From Nocardioides conyzicola (GTDB taxonomy: Bacteria > Actinomycetota > Actinomycetes > Propionibacteriales > Nocardioidaceae): 64,000 nucleotides of DNA. A program made the translations under genes and the position numbers. The notes beneath the pieces were generated by a model. The model was not told the DNA's origin, did not search any database, and was given only the letters and a program-made list of their open reading frames with translations. The stretch covers positions 2,078,133 through 2,142,132 of the forward strand of contig NZ_BAABKM010000002.1 in the NCBI RefSeq assembly GCF_039543825.1. The letters run 5' to 3'. Positions 9,633 through 17,884 of this stretch are shown piece by piece. Each line of letters starts with the position of its first letter. The first letter of the stretch is position 1.

Positions 9633-9661
9633 TTGTCATTCGAACACACGTTCGATACAAT
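9633..9661 (+). promoter_or_regulatory. SOS promoter: -35, LexA box and -10
   Basis: TTGTCA (9633-9638) and TACAAT (9656-9661) are separated by exactly 17 bp. The spacer contains TCGAACACACGTTCGA (9640-9655), a perfect match to the mycobacterial-type LexA box TCGAAC-N4-GTTCGA. The ATG follows five bases after the -10, so the mRNA is leaderless. LexA bound here would block the promoter, and DNA damage would derepress it. Confidence 0.9.
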
Positions 9662-9666
9662 GAGAC

Positions 9667-10950
9667 ATGGCCACGCCCTTCGTCCCCGACACCGCCACCA
9701 CGGCGGCGCCCACGGACGAACGCGCCCTCCTCGACCAGATCCGTGAGCTCGAGGACACCAAAGCCCGGATCGCAGCAACCCAGGCCGAGCTCACCGTGCA
9801 GCTCGACCACCTCGTTCGCGCCCGTCACGCCCAGGACCGCATCCCCGCTGCTCGGCAGGGCCGCGACGTCGCCGGGCTCATCGCATTCGCCCGCCGCGAG
9901 TCCCCCGCGAAGGGATCCCGGCTGTTGGGGCTGGCGCACGCCCTTACCGAACAACCCCACCTGCACGCCGCAATGCGCGCCGGCGTCATCTCCGAGTGGC
10001 GCGCCACGCTCATCGCCCGCGAGACCTCCTGCCTGTCCCGTCAGGACCGGGCGCTGGTCGATGCGGAGATCTGCCAGCCAGCTCCGGACGGCACCTACCC
10101 GTTCCACGGGTGGGGCGACCGCAGACTGACCGCGGAGACCCAGAAGGCCGTCATCCGCATCGATGCCCAAGCCGTCGTCAACCGCCGGTCCAAGGCGGAA
10201 GCGGACCGCCACGTCTCCATGCGGCCCGCACCCGACACCATGGCCCGCCTCTCCGCCCTGCTGACCGCGAAGCAGGGTGTCGCGGTGTGGGCGACGCTGA
10301 CCCGGATCGCGGACCAAGCCAGGTCCGCCGGCGACCCCCGCACCCGTGGGCAGGTCATGGCGGACACCCTCGTGGAGCGCATCACCGGCCTCGCAGACGC
10401 CACCGCCATCCCCGTCGTCGTGAACGTGGTGATCTCCGACCAGGCCCTCCTCGGCGACAGCGTCGAGCCCGCCTGGCTCCACGGCTACGGACCCCTCCCC
10501 GCCGACGCGGTCGACCCGGAGCACCTGACTGCGATCCGGCGGCTCTACGCCAAGCCCGCCACCGGGTCCCTGGTCGCGATGGAATCCGTGGCCCGGGAGT
10601 TCCCCACTGCATTGGCCCGGTTCATCGAGCTCCGCGACCGCACCTGCCGCACTCCTTGGTGCGACGCTCCCATCCGCCACCGCGACCACGCAGAAGACCA
10701 CGCCACCGGCGGCCCCACCACCAGCATCAACGGCCAAGGGCTGTGCGAGCACTGCAACCACACCAAGCAAGCACCCGGCTGGCGCAGTCGACCCCTCAAC
10801 GGACCACCCGACCAACGCCACACCATCGAGACCCGGCTGCCCACCGGCCACACCATGAGGTCGACCGCGCCACCGACACCGACACCATCGACGACCAGGC
10901 AGATCAGCCCCGCGGAGACCTACCTCCTCGAAGTCGTCCTCGCCGCCTGA
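9667..10950 (+). CDS. DUF222 / 13E12-repeat family HNH endonuclease-like protein, SOS-regulated
   Basis: A 427-residue protein with a long helical DUF222 domain (about residues 20-300) and a C-terminal HNH nuclease module at about 327-367. The module has zinc-type cysteine pairs (CRTPWC and CEHC) around the catalytic RDHAEDH and an Asn in ING. The family is the 13E12 repeat family known from M. tuberculosis. Actual nuclease activity and biological role are not established. The promoter directly upstream contains a perfect LexA box, so the gene should be induced by DNA damage. The repeat array lies upstream. Confidence 0.88.
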   Translation: MATPFVPDTATTAAPTDERALLDQIRELEDTKARIAATQAELTVQLDHLVRARHAQDRIPAARQGRDVAGLIAFARRESPAKGSRLLGLAHALTEQPHLHAAMRAGVISEWRATLIARETSCLSRQDRALVDAEICQPAPDGTYPFHGWGDRRLTAETQKAVIRIDAQAVVNRRSKAEADRHVSMRPAPDTMARLSALLTAKQGVAVWATLTRIADQARSAGDPRTRGQVMADTLVERITGLADATAIPVVVNVVISDQALLGDSVEPAWLHGYGPLPADAVDPEHLTAIRRLYAKPATGSLVAMESVAREFPTALARFIELRDRTCRTPWCDAPIRHRDHAEDHATGGPTTSINGQGLCEHCNHTKQAPGWRSRPLNGPPDQRHTIETRLPTGHTMRSTAPPTPTPSTTRQISPAETYLLEVVLAA

Positions 10951-10984
10951 CCCCCGGGGCGACGAGTGCCACCACCCTCCGCGC

Positions 10985-10990
10985 TAGCGT
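10985..10990 (+). promoter_or_regulatory. -10 element of the amidohydrolase gene (leaderless)
   Basis: TAGCGT lies seven bases before the GTG at 10998, with no ribosome site between. Confidence 0.5.
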
Positions 10991-10997
10991 GCGGCGC

Positions 10998-12512
10998 GTG
11001 AGCAACCTGCTGATCCGCAACGCCCGCCTGGTGCCGCTCGGTGCCGGGGAGAGCACCCCCGACGGACCGGTCGACATCGCCATCGCGCGCGGCGTGGTCA
11101 CGGGCGTCGGCCCGGGCCTGGACCGACCCAACGGCGTGGAGGAGATCGACGCGGGCGGCCGCTGGGTGATCCCGGGGCTCTGGGACCAGCACACGCACCT
11201 GGCCCAGTGGACGCTGTCGTCGCAGCGGCTCGACCTCGCTGGCGCGCGCTCGCCCGAGGACGCGACCAGGGCGGTCGCGCAGCGGATCGCCGACTACCCC
11301 GACCTCCCGGTGATCGGGTGGGGCCACCGATCGGCCGGGTGGGACCGCGAGGTGACCGTCTCCGAGCTCGACGCGGTGTCGGGGGATACGGCCGTGGTGC
11401 TGATCAGCGGCGACGGGCACCACGCGTGGCTGAACACGACGGCGCTGCTGCACTTCGCGATGCCGGTGCGGGACTCGGTGGTCCGGGAGACGGAGTGGTT
11501 CGCGGCGTACCCCCGCCTGGTCACGCTGGTCGGCAACGACGGCACGTCGCCCGAGGCCTACCGCCGGATGCTCGACGAGGCGGCGGGGCGCGGGATCGCC
11601 GGGCTGGTGGACTTCGAGTTCGGCGCGGGCATCGAGGAGTGGTCGGAGCGGTGGGTGCAGGACTGCGACCGCCTGCGAATCCGCGCGGCGACGTACGCGC
11701 ACATGCTCGACGGCGTGATCGCCGCCGGCCTCCGCACCGGCGACCCGCTGCCGGGCTGCGACGACCGCGCGACCATGGGGCCGCTCAAGATCATCAGCGA
11801 CGGTTCGCTCAACACCCGGACGGCCTGGTGCTGCGAGCCGTACGGCGACGCGCACAAGCTCGAGTACCCGGCCGGCCAGCCGAACCTCTCCGGCGCCGAG
11901 CTGCGCGAGCAGCTCGGCCGCGCGCACGCCGCGGGTCTGGAGATCGCCACCCACGCGATCGGCGACGCGGCCGTGCGGGAGGCGCTGGCGGCGTACGCCG
12001 ACACCCGCGCCCGCGGGTCCATCGAGCACGCGCAGATGGCCCGACGCGACGACGTACGCCGGATGGCGGAGCTCGGCATCCGCGCGAGCGTGCAGCCGGC
12101 GCACCTGCTCGACGACCGCGACCTGACCGACAAGATCTGGGGCGAGCGCGCCGAGCGCTGCTTCGCCTTCCGCTGGATGCTGGAGGACGGCGTGGAGCTG
12201 GCGCTCGGCTCCGACGCCCCGGTGTCACCACTGGACCCGTGGCTGGCGATGGCCGCCGCCGTGCACCGCAGCGCCGACGAGCGGGGACCGTGGCACGGCG
12301 AGCAGGCGCTCTCCGTCCGCGAGGTGCTCGCGGCCTCGGTCGACGGCCAGCCGACGGTCGGCGCGGGCTCACGAGGCGACGTGGTGCTCCTCGACCGCGA
12401 CCCGCTGCTGCGCGACCTGGACGCCGCCGACACGGCCGACCTGGGCGCCGCCCTGCGCTCGATGCCCGTGGCGCTGACGGTCGTCGCCGGCCGGATCGTC
12501 ACCGAGCGCTAA
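10998..12512 (+). CDS. Amidohydrolase family 3 protein (YtcJ-like)
   Basis: A 504-residue metal-dependent amidohydrolase. It begins with the small beta domain (LLIRNARLVPLG) and the metal-binding HxH motif in WDQHTHL (His 65, His 67). Further ligands are likely in EIATHAIGD and SIEHAQM, and the catalytic Asp is in LGSDAPVSPLDPW. The closest described group is the YtcJ/LAF3 type, whose members hydrolyse N-substituted formamides or amides; the substrate here is unknown. The start is GTG 10998, directly after a TAGCGT -10. The gene stands alone. Confidence 0.85.
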   Translation: MSNLLIRNARLVPLGAGESTPDGPVDIAIARGVVTGVGPGLDRPNGVEEIDAGGRWVIPGLWDQHTHLAQWTLSSQRLDLAGARSPEDATRAVAQRIADYPDLPVIGWGHRSAGWDREVTVSELDAVSGDTAVVLISGDGHHAWLNTTALLHFAMPVRDSVVRETEWFAAYPRLVTLVGNDGTSPEAYRRMLDEAAGRGIAGLVDFEFGAGIEEWSERWVQDCDRLRIRAATYAHMLDGVIAAGLRTGDPLPGCDDRATMGPLKIISDGSLNTRTAWCCEPYGDAHKLEYPAGQPNLSGAELREQLGRAHAAGLEIATHAIGDAAVREALAAYADTRARGSIEHAQMARRDDVRRMAELGIRASVQPAHLLDDRDLTDKIWGERAERCFAFRWMLEDGVELALGSDAPVSPLDPWLAMAAAVHRSADERGPWHGEQALSVREVLAASVDGQPTVGAGSRGDVVLLDRDPLLRDLDAADTADLGAALRSMPVALTVVAGRIVTER

Positions 12513-12602
12513 TCACACGGAACGGGCGAGCCGGAGCCCGTCGGAGGCGGTTACGTTGCGGATCCAGGGCCGGGAAGCGGGCCCCGTTCCGAGGAGCGAC
12601 AC

Positions 12603-14102
12603 GTGTCCGACAAGCCGAACATCCTCATCATCTGGGGCGACGACATCGGGATCAGCAACCTGAGCTGCTACAGCGACGGCCTGATGGGCTACCGGACACC
12701 CAACATCGACCGGGTCGCCCAGGAGGGCGTGAAGTTCACCGACTCCTACGGTGAGCAGAGCTGTACGGCGGGCCGCGCGGCGTTCATCACCGGCCAGAAT
12801 CCCTACCGCACCGGCCTGACCAAGGTCGGCATGCCGGGGGCCGACCTCGGCCTGCGCGCGGAGGACCCGACCATCGCCACCGCGCTCAAGGACATCGGCT
12901 ACGCGACCGGTCAGTTCGGCAAGAACCACTTCGGGGACCGCGACGAGTTCCTGCCGACCATGCATGGGTTCGACGAGTTCTTCGGCAACCTCTACCACCT
13001 CAACGCCGAGGAGGAGCCGGAGCAGTTCGACTACCCGACCGAGGAGGAGTTCCCGGACTTCAAGAAGCGGTTCGGGCCCCGCGGCGTGATCCACTCGTGG
13101 GCCAACGGCGACGGCACCCAGCGCATCGAGGACACCGGCCCGCTCACCAAGGAGCGGATGAAGACGATCGACGACGAGGTCGTCCCCGAGGCGCTGCGGT
13201 TCATGTCCGACGCGCAGGAGAGCGACACCCCGTTCTTCGTGTGGCTCAACACCACGCACATGCACTTCCGCACCCACATCAAGGACGGCAGCCGCGGCAA
13301 GGCCGGGCGGTGGCAGTCGGAGTACCACGACACGATGGTCGACCACGACGAGCTGGTCGGCTCGGTGCTCGACTTCCTCGACGACAACGGGCTCGCCGAC
13401 AACACGATCGTCATGTACTCCACCGACAACGGCCCGCACATGAACAGCTGGCCCGACGCGGGCATGACGCCCTTCCGCAACGAGAAGAACTCCAACTGGG
13501 AGGGCGCCTACCGGGTCCCCGCGATGGTGCGCTGGCCCGGTCACATCCCGGCTGGTGAGGTCCGCAACGGGATCATCAGCCACAACGACTGGTTCGTCAC
13601 CCTGCTGGCTGCGGCCGGCGACACGGACGTGGCGGAGCGGCTCAAGGCCGGGACCGAGCTGGCCGGTACGTCGTACCAGGTGCACCTCGACGGCCACAAC
13701 CAGCTCGACTACATCACCGGTGCTGCCGACGTGAGCCCGCGCAAGCACTTCTTCTACGTGACCGACGACGGCGACCTCGCCGGGATGCGCTTCGACAACT
13801 GGAAATTCGTCTTCCTCGAGCAGCGCACCACCGGAACGCTCGCCATCTGGCTGAACCCGTACGTCGAGCTGCGCGCGCCCAAGATCTACAACCTGCGCAC
13901 CGACCCCTTCGAGAAGGCCGAGGGCACCTCGAACACCTACTACGACTGGATGCTCGACCACGTCTGGCTGCTGATCCCGGCGCAGACCTACGTCGCAGAG
14001 ATGCTGAAGAGCTTGATCGACTTCCCACCCCGGCAGACGCCGGCCACCTTCAGCGTCGACCAGGTGATGGCGAAGCTCAAGGCCGGCATGCCGAACAGCT
14101 AG
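12603..14102 (+). CDS. Type I sulfatase with CxAxR formylglycine motif
   Basis: A 499-residue alkaline-phosphatase-fold sulfatase. The N-terminal metal site is IIWGDD (Asp 13, Asp 14). The modified cysteine lies in CTAGRAAFITGQ (Cys 54), with the variant CxAxR in place of the standard CxPxR. Further metal ligands sit in YSTDNGPHMN. No signal peptide is seen, so it should act in the cytoplasm on sulfate esters. GAGGAG lies eight bases before GTG 12603. The FGE needed to activate it is encoded immediately downstream with no intergenic base, and a HAD phosphatase follows. Confidence 0.9.
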   Translation: MSDKPNILIIWGDDIGISNLSCYSDGLMGYRTPNIDRVAQEGVKFTDSYGEQSCTAGRAAFITGQNPYRTGLTKVGMPGADLGLRAEDPTIATALKDIGYATGQFGKNHFGDRDEFLPTMHGFDEFFGNLYHLNAEEEPEQFDYPTEEEFPDFKKRFGPRGVIHSWANGDGTQRIEDTGPLTKERMKTIDDEVVPEALRFMSDAQESDTPFFVWLNTTHMHFRTHIKDGSRGKAGRWQSEYHDTMVDHDELVGSVLDFLDDNGLADNTIVMYSTDNGPHMNSWPDAGMTPFRNEKNSNWEGAYRVPAMVRWPGHIPAGEVRNGIISHNDWFVTLLAAAGDTDVAERLKAGTELAGTSYQVHLDGHNQLDYITGAADVSPRKHFFYVTDDGDLAGMRFDNWKFVFLEQRTTGTLAIWLNPYVELRAPKIYNLRTDPFEKAEGTSNTYYDWMLDHVWLLIPAQTYVAEMLKSLIDFPPRQTPATFSVDQVMAKLKAGMPNS

Positions 14103-15041
14103 ATGCAGGTCGACCTGCCGGGTGGCACCTTCACGATGGGCTCCGACGACCACTACCCGGAGGAGGCGCCGACCCACCGCGTGCGCGTCGACGCCTTCTC
14201 GATCTCCGCGACGGCGGTGACCAACGCCGAGTTCGCGGCCTTCGTGGAAGCCACGGGCTACGTCACCGTCGCCGAGCGTGACCTCGACCCGGCCGACTAC
14301 CCCGGCGCGCCGCCCGAGAACCTGCAGCCGGGGTCGATGGTCTTCGTGCCCACCAGGGGACCGGTCGATCTGCGTCACCTGAGCCAGTGGTGGCGGTGGA
14401 AGCCGGGTGCGTCCTGGCAGCACCCGAACGGCCCGAGGAGCGACATCGAGAAGCGGCTCGACCACCCCGTCGTCCACGTCTCCCACGAGGACGCCGCGGC
14501 GTACGCCGACTGGGCCGGCGCCGCCCTGCCGACCGAGGCGGAGTGGGAGTACGCCGCCCGCGGCGGTCTCGAGGGTGCGCCGTACACCTGGGGTGACGAG
14601 GTCCGGCCCGGCGGGAAGATCATGGCGAACACCTGGGACGGGCCGGACTTCCCGTGGCGCAGCAGCGGGGAGAGCGGCTTCCTGCGCACGGCGCCGGTCG
14701 GCAGCTTCCCCGCCAACGGTTACGGCCTCTTCGACATGGCGGGCAACGTCTGGGAGTGGACCGACGACTGGTGGACGGAGCGCCACCCGCCGGACGTCGA
14801 GAAGCCCTGCTGCATCCCGAGCAACCCGCGCCCAGGCGCCCGTGAGCAGAGCTACGACCCGGCGCAGCCGCAGTTCGCCATCCCGCGCAAGGTGGTCAAG
14901 GGCGGTTCGCACCTCTGCGCCGACAGCTACTGCCTGCGCTACCGACCGGCCGCGCGCCGGCCCCAGATGATCGACACCGGCACCAGCCACCAGGGCTTCC
15001 GGTGCGTACGACGACCCGCGAGACAGGAGCAGCCCGCATGA
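14103..15041 (+). CDS. Formylglycine-generating enzyme (sulfatase-modifying factor)
   Basis: A 312-residue FGE/SUMF1 protein that oxidises the sulfatase active-site cysteine to formylglycine using copper and oxygen. The start MQVDLPGGTFTMGSDD and the core LPTEAEWEYAARGG and NVWEWTDDWW are family hallmarks. The two copper-binding cysteines are present in GGSHLCADSYCLRYR (Cys 272 and Cys 277), which separates true FGE from other SUMF1-fold proteins such as EgtB. ATG 14103 directly abuts the sulfatase stop, and its own stop overlaps the HAD gene start as ATGA. Confidence 0.92.
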   Translation: MQVDLPGGTFTMGSDDHYPEEAPTHRVRVDAFSISATAVTNAEFAAFVEATGYVTVAERDLDPADYPGAPPENLQPGSMVFVPTRGPVDLRHLSQWWRWKPGASWQHPNGPRSDIEKRLDHPVVHVSHEDAAAYADWAGAALPTEAEWEYAARGGLEGAPYTWGDEVRPGGKIMANTWDGPDFPWRSSGESGFLRTAPVGSFPANGYGLFDMAGNVWEWTDDWWTERHPPDVEKPCCIPSNPRPGAREQSYDPAQPQFAIPRKVVKGGSHLCADSYCLRYRPAARRPQMIDTGTSHQGFRCVRRPARQEQPA

Positions 15042-15919
15042 GCGACGAGATCCTCCCTTCGTGGCGACCCGGCGCGACCCGGGACGCGATCGTGGCCTTC
15101 CTCGACGCCGCAGCCGAGGTGCCGGTCCAGCGCCGCGTCGCGTGCTTCGACAACGACGGGACGCTGTGGTCCGAGAAGCCGAGCTACGTGCAGCTGGACT
15201 TCTTCGTCGACGCCATGAAGCGCGCCGTGCGCGACGATCCCAGTGCCGCCGAGCAGCCGGAGTTCGCCGCCCTGATCAGCGGCGACCAGGCGGCCATCGG
15301 CGAGATCGGGCTCGAGCGGATCGCGCACGCGCTGACCGGTCTCTTCGAGGGCATCTCGCCCGAGGACTTCACCGCGCGCGTGCACGAGTTCATGGCGAAG
15401 GGCACGGCCCGCACCTACCGGCCGATGCTCGAGCTGATCGACGAGCTGCGCCGGCGGGAGTTCACCGTCTGCGTCGTCACCGGCGGCGGCACCGAGTTCG
15501 TCCGGGCGATCAGCCACGACCTGTACGGCGTACCTCCGGAGGACGTGGTGGGGAGCCTGATCGGCTACGAGTTCGTCCCGACCGACGCCGGCGGCCCCGG
15601 GCTGCGGCGCACGAACGAGCTGGCCTCGGCCGCCAACGAGGGCGCGGCCAAGGTCAACAACATCCAGATGCAGCTCGGGCGGCGCCCCATCTTCGCGGCG
15701 GGCAACTCCGGTGGTGACCGGGAGATGCTCGAGTGGGCCACCGGTGGGGACGGTCCGACGCTCGCGGTCCTGCTCGACCACGACGACGCCGACCGCGAGA
15801 CGGCGTACGTCAGCTCGGCGGTGACCTTCGCCGACCCGGAGCCGATCACGGCGGTCGGAGCCCGCCTCGGCTGGACCGTCGTCAGCATGCGGGACGACTG
15901 GGCCGCCGTCTGGACGTGA
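15038..15919 (+). CDS. HAD family hydrolase (SerB-like phosphatase)
   Basis: A 293-residue HAD phosphatase. The nucleophile motif is CFDNDGTLW (Asp 38, Asp 40). Motif II is VVTGGGT, the Lys is probably in the AAKVNNI region, and the acidic motif is AAGNSGGDREM. A helical cap of about 100 residues follows motif I. It overlaps the FGE stop by 4 bp (ATGA 15038-15041), so it belongs to the sulfatase/FGE operon and may dephosphorylate a product or precursor of the sulfated substrate. Convergent with the lipase-like gene, 3 bp apart. Confidence 0.85.
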   Translation: MSDEILPSWRPGATRDAIVAFLDAAAEVPVQRRVACFDNDGTLWSEKPSYVQLDFFVDAMKRAVRDDPSAAEQPEFAALISGDQAAIGEIGLERIAHALTGLFEGISPEDFTARVHEFMAKGTARTYRPMLELIDELRRREFTVCVVTGGGTEFVRAISHDLYGVPPEDVVGSLIGYEFVPTDAGGPGLRRTNELASAANEGAAKVNNIQMQLGRRPIFAAGNSGGDREMLEWATGGDGPTLAVLLDHDDADRETAYVSSAVTFADPEPITAVGARLGWTVVSMRDDWAAVWT

Positions 15920-15922
15920 CCG

Positions 15923-16819
15923 CTACCGGTCGCTAGCAAGCACGTCGAGCACCAGCTGGGCGACGTGCTGCTGCTCGACGGCGAGCGGGTGGTAGGCGAG
16001 CGCGCGGTCGGCGGACGTGATCCGGCCGTTGATCCACGGGTCGTCGGCGCAGATGTCGTGGCCGGCGCTCGGCGCCCAGACGTCGACGTACTCGGCGTCC
16101 GCCTCGTCGGCCGCGTCCTCGACCGCCTCGGTCAGCTCGTGGTTGATCTGCCGGGCGAAGGCGTAGTCGCCGTCGGCCAGCGGCAGGTCGGCGCAGGTGC
16201 CGGACGCCGGCACGATCTGCGGATAGCCGACCAGCAGGATCCGCGCCCGCGGCGCGTGACGGCGTACGCCGGCGACCACCTGGACGAGGCTGTGCTCGGT
16301 CCGCTCGAGGGTCGGGTCGAGCCGGCCGCCGAGCTCGGCGACGCACGGGCTGCCCGTCGGGTCCGACGCGCGCAGCTGCGTGCACCGGCCGAGCAGGGTG
16401 CCGAAGAGGCCACCGTCGTTGCCGCCGAGGCCGATGGTCACCAGGTCGGTGTCCTTGCGCAGCGCGTCGAACTGCGGCGGCACCGAGCCGGTCATCCCGC
16501 GCTGGGCGGCCGTCATGTCCTGGGTGTCGGCGCCGCTGCAGCTGACGTCGGTGAGCTCGGTCCCCGGCATCGCCTGCGCGACCAGGGCCGGGTAGTTGAC
16601 GGCGGACCGGAGGCACGCGGTGCTCGTGTCGGTCGGCGGGATCAGCGGACCCGCCGTGTAGGAGTCGCCCAGCGCGACGTACCGGTCGTACGCCGTGGGC
16701 GCGGTGGTGGGACTGCCGGTGGTCCGGGCCGGGCCCGGCGCAGGCGCTGCCTCGGTGTCGTTGCCGCACCCGGCGAGGACGCCTGCGAGCAGCGTCAGGG
16801 TGATCAAGGCGCGGAGCAT
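15923..16819 (-). CDS. SGNH/GDSL hydrolase, lipoprotein
   Basis: A 298-residue secreted esterase or lipase. The lipoprotein signal is LLAGVLAGC (Cys 18), followed by a Pro/Thr/Ser-rich linker. The nucleophile block is ALGDSYTAG (Ser 53), the oxyanion residues are in IGLGGNDGG, and the catalytic His is probably in AYHPLAVEQ near the C-terminus. Cysteines after each block suggest disulfides, as in Streptomyces SGNH lipases. It is divergent from the CDF transporter. No substrate can be assigned. Confidence 0.87.
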   Translation of the reverse strand: MLRALITLTLLAGVLAGCGNDTEAAPAPGPARTTGSPTTAPTAYDRYVALGDSYTAGPLIPPTDTSTACLRSAVNYPALVAQAMPGTELTDVSCSGADTQDMTAAQRGMTGSVPPQFDALRKDTDLVTIGLGGNDGGLFGTLLGRCTQLRASDPTGSPCVAELGGRLDPTLERTEHSLVQVVAGVRRHAPRARILLVGYPQIVPASGTCADLPLADGDYAFARQINHELTEAVEDAADEADAEYVDVWAPSAGHDICADDPWINGRITSADRALAYHPLAVEQQHVAQLVLDVLASDR

Positions 16820-16856
16820 GGGCCCGACGGTACGGGCGGGGCGGATACTGACCACC

Positions 16857-17813
16857 ATGGCCTCCAGCGACGAACCCGCTGCGTCGACCGGAGGCGAGTC
16901 CCTGCTGACCGTCATCGTCGCGCTGACCGCCAACGCCGTGCTCGCGATCGCCAAGACGGCCGCCGCCCTCCTGACCGGGTCCGCGGCGATGGTCGCGGAG
17001 GCCGCGCACTCGTGGGCGGACGCCGGCAACGAGGTCTTCCTGCTGATCGCCGAGCGCAGCGGCAGCCGACCCCGGGACGAGGAGCACCCCCGCGGCTACG
17101 GACGCGCGACGTACGCCTGGTCGATGGTCGCGGCGTTCGGCCTCTTCACGGCCGGTGCCGTCGTCTCCATCTGGCACGGCGTCACGCAGCTGTCCTCCGA
17201 TGTGGAGGAGACCAGCTACCTGGTCAACTACGTGGTGCTCGGCATCGCGTTCCTGCTGGAGGGGACGTCGTTCCTGCAGGCCAGCCGCCAGATCCACGGG
17301 GCGTCCCAGCGTTTCGGCATGCACCCGCTGCGCTACGTCACGCAGACGTCGAACCCGACGCTGCGGGCCGTCTTCTTCGAGGACTTCTCGGCCCTGCTCG
17401 GCATCCTCATCGCCGCCGCGGGCATCGGGCTGCACCAGCTCACCGGCAACGCGATCTTCGACGCGATCGGGTCGATCGCCATCGGCGTGCTGCTCGCTTT
17501 CGTCGCCGTCTTCCTGATCCGCCGCAACATGGACTACCTGCTGGGGGAGGCCCCGACGCCCGAGATCCGGTCGCGGGTCATCGCCGGCATCCTCGAGCAC
17601 CCGCAGGTCGAGCGGATGACCTACCTGCACCTGGAGTACGTCGGCCCGGCGCGGGTCTTCGTCGTCGCGGCCGTGGACCTGGTCGGCGACGACACCGAGG
17701 GGCACCTCGCCGTACGCCTGCGGAAGGTCGAGACCGACATCGAGAAGCACCCGCTGGTCGAGGACGCCGTGCTCACGCTGTCCCTGCCCGACGCGCCGTC
17801 GCTCGCGCCGTAG
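16857..17813 (+). CDS. Cation diffusion facilitator (CDF) transporter
   Basis: A 318-residue metal exporter, likely for Zn(II), Fe(II) or a related ion. It has about six transmembrane helices. The metal site residues are visible in EAAHSWADAGNE (TM2) and in FFEDFSALLG (TM5, where the usual HxxxD is replaced by ExxxS-like residues). The C-terminal cytoplasmic domain follows LGEAPTPEIR. ATG 16857 is preceded by GATACT at 16844-16849, a possible leaderless promoter. The Ser/Asp pattern suggests a non-zinc specificity, but this is uncertain. Confidence 0.85.
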   Translation: MASSDEPAASTGGESLLTVIVALTANAVLAIAKTAAALLTGSAAMVAEAAHSWADAGNEVFLLIAERSGSRPRDEEHPRGYGRATYAWSMVAAFGLFTAGAVVSIWHGVTQLSSDVEETSYLVNYVVLGIAFLLEGTSFLQASRQIHGASQRFGMHPLRYVTQTSNPTLRAVFFEDFSALLGILIAAAGIGLHQLTGNAIFDAIGSIAIGVLLAFVAVFLIRRNMDYLLGEAPTPEIRSRVIAGILEHPQVERMTYLHLEYVGPARVFVVAAVDLVGDDTEGHLAVRLRKVETDIEKHPLVEDAVLTLSLPDAPSLAP

Positions 17814-17862
17814 CCGGATCGAGACCCGGCGAATTTCGGGGAAACGCTTGACGTCGAATATG

Positions 17863-17879
17863 TAAGTGCGCTGAACTAA
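17863..17879. promoter_or_regulatory. Candidate operator of the amino-sugar ROK operon
   Basis: TAAGTGCGCTGAACTAA is an imperfect palindrome (half-site TnAGTnC) in an AT-rich stretch directly before the ROK regulator. A TTGACG at 17848-17853 could be the -35. This is the natural place for ROK autoregulation, but no direct evidence exists. Confidence 0.35.
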
Positions 17880-17884
17880 CAAAC

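Noticed and set aside
17813..17830. Hairpin GCCGG...CCGGC as terminator of the CDF gene
   Set aside because: Only a 5-bp stem, which is too weak to call with this base composition.
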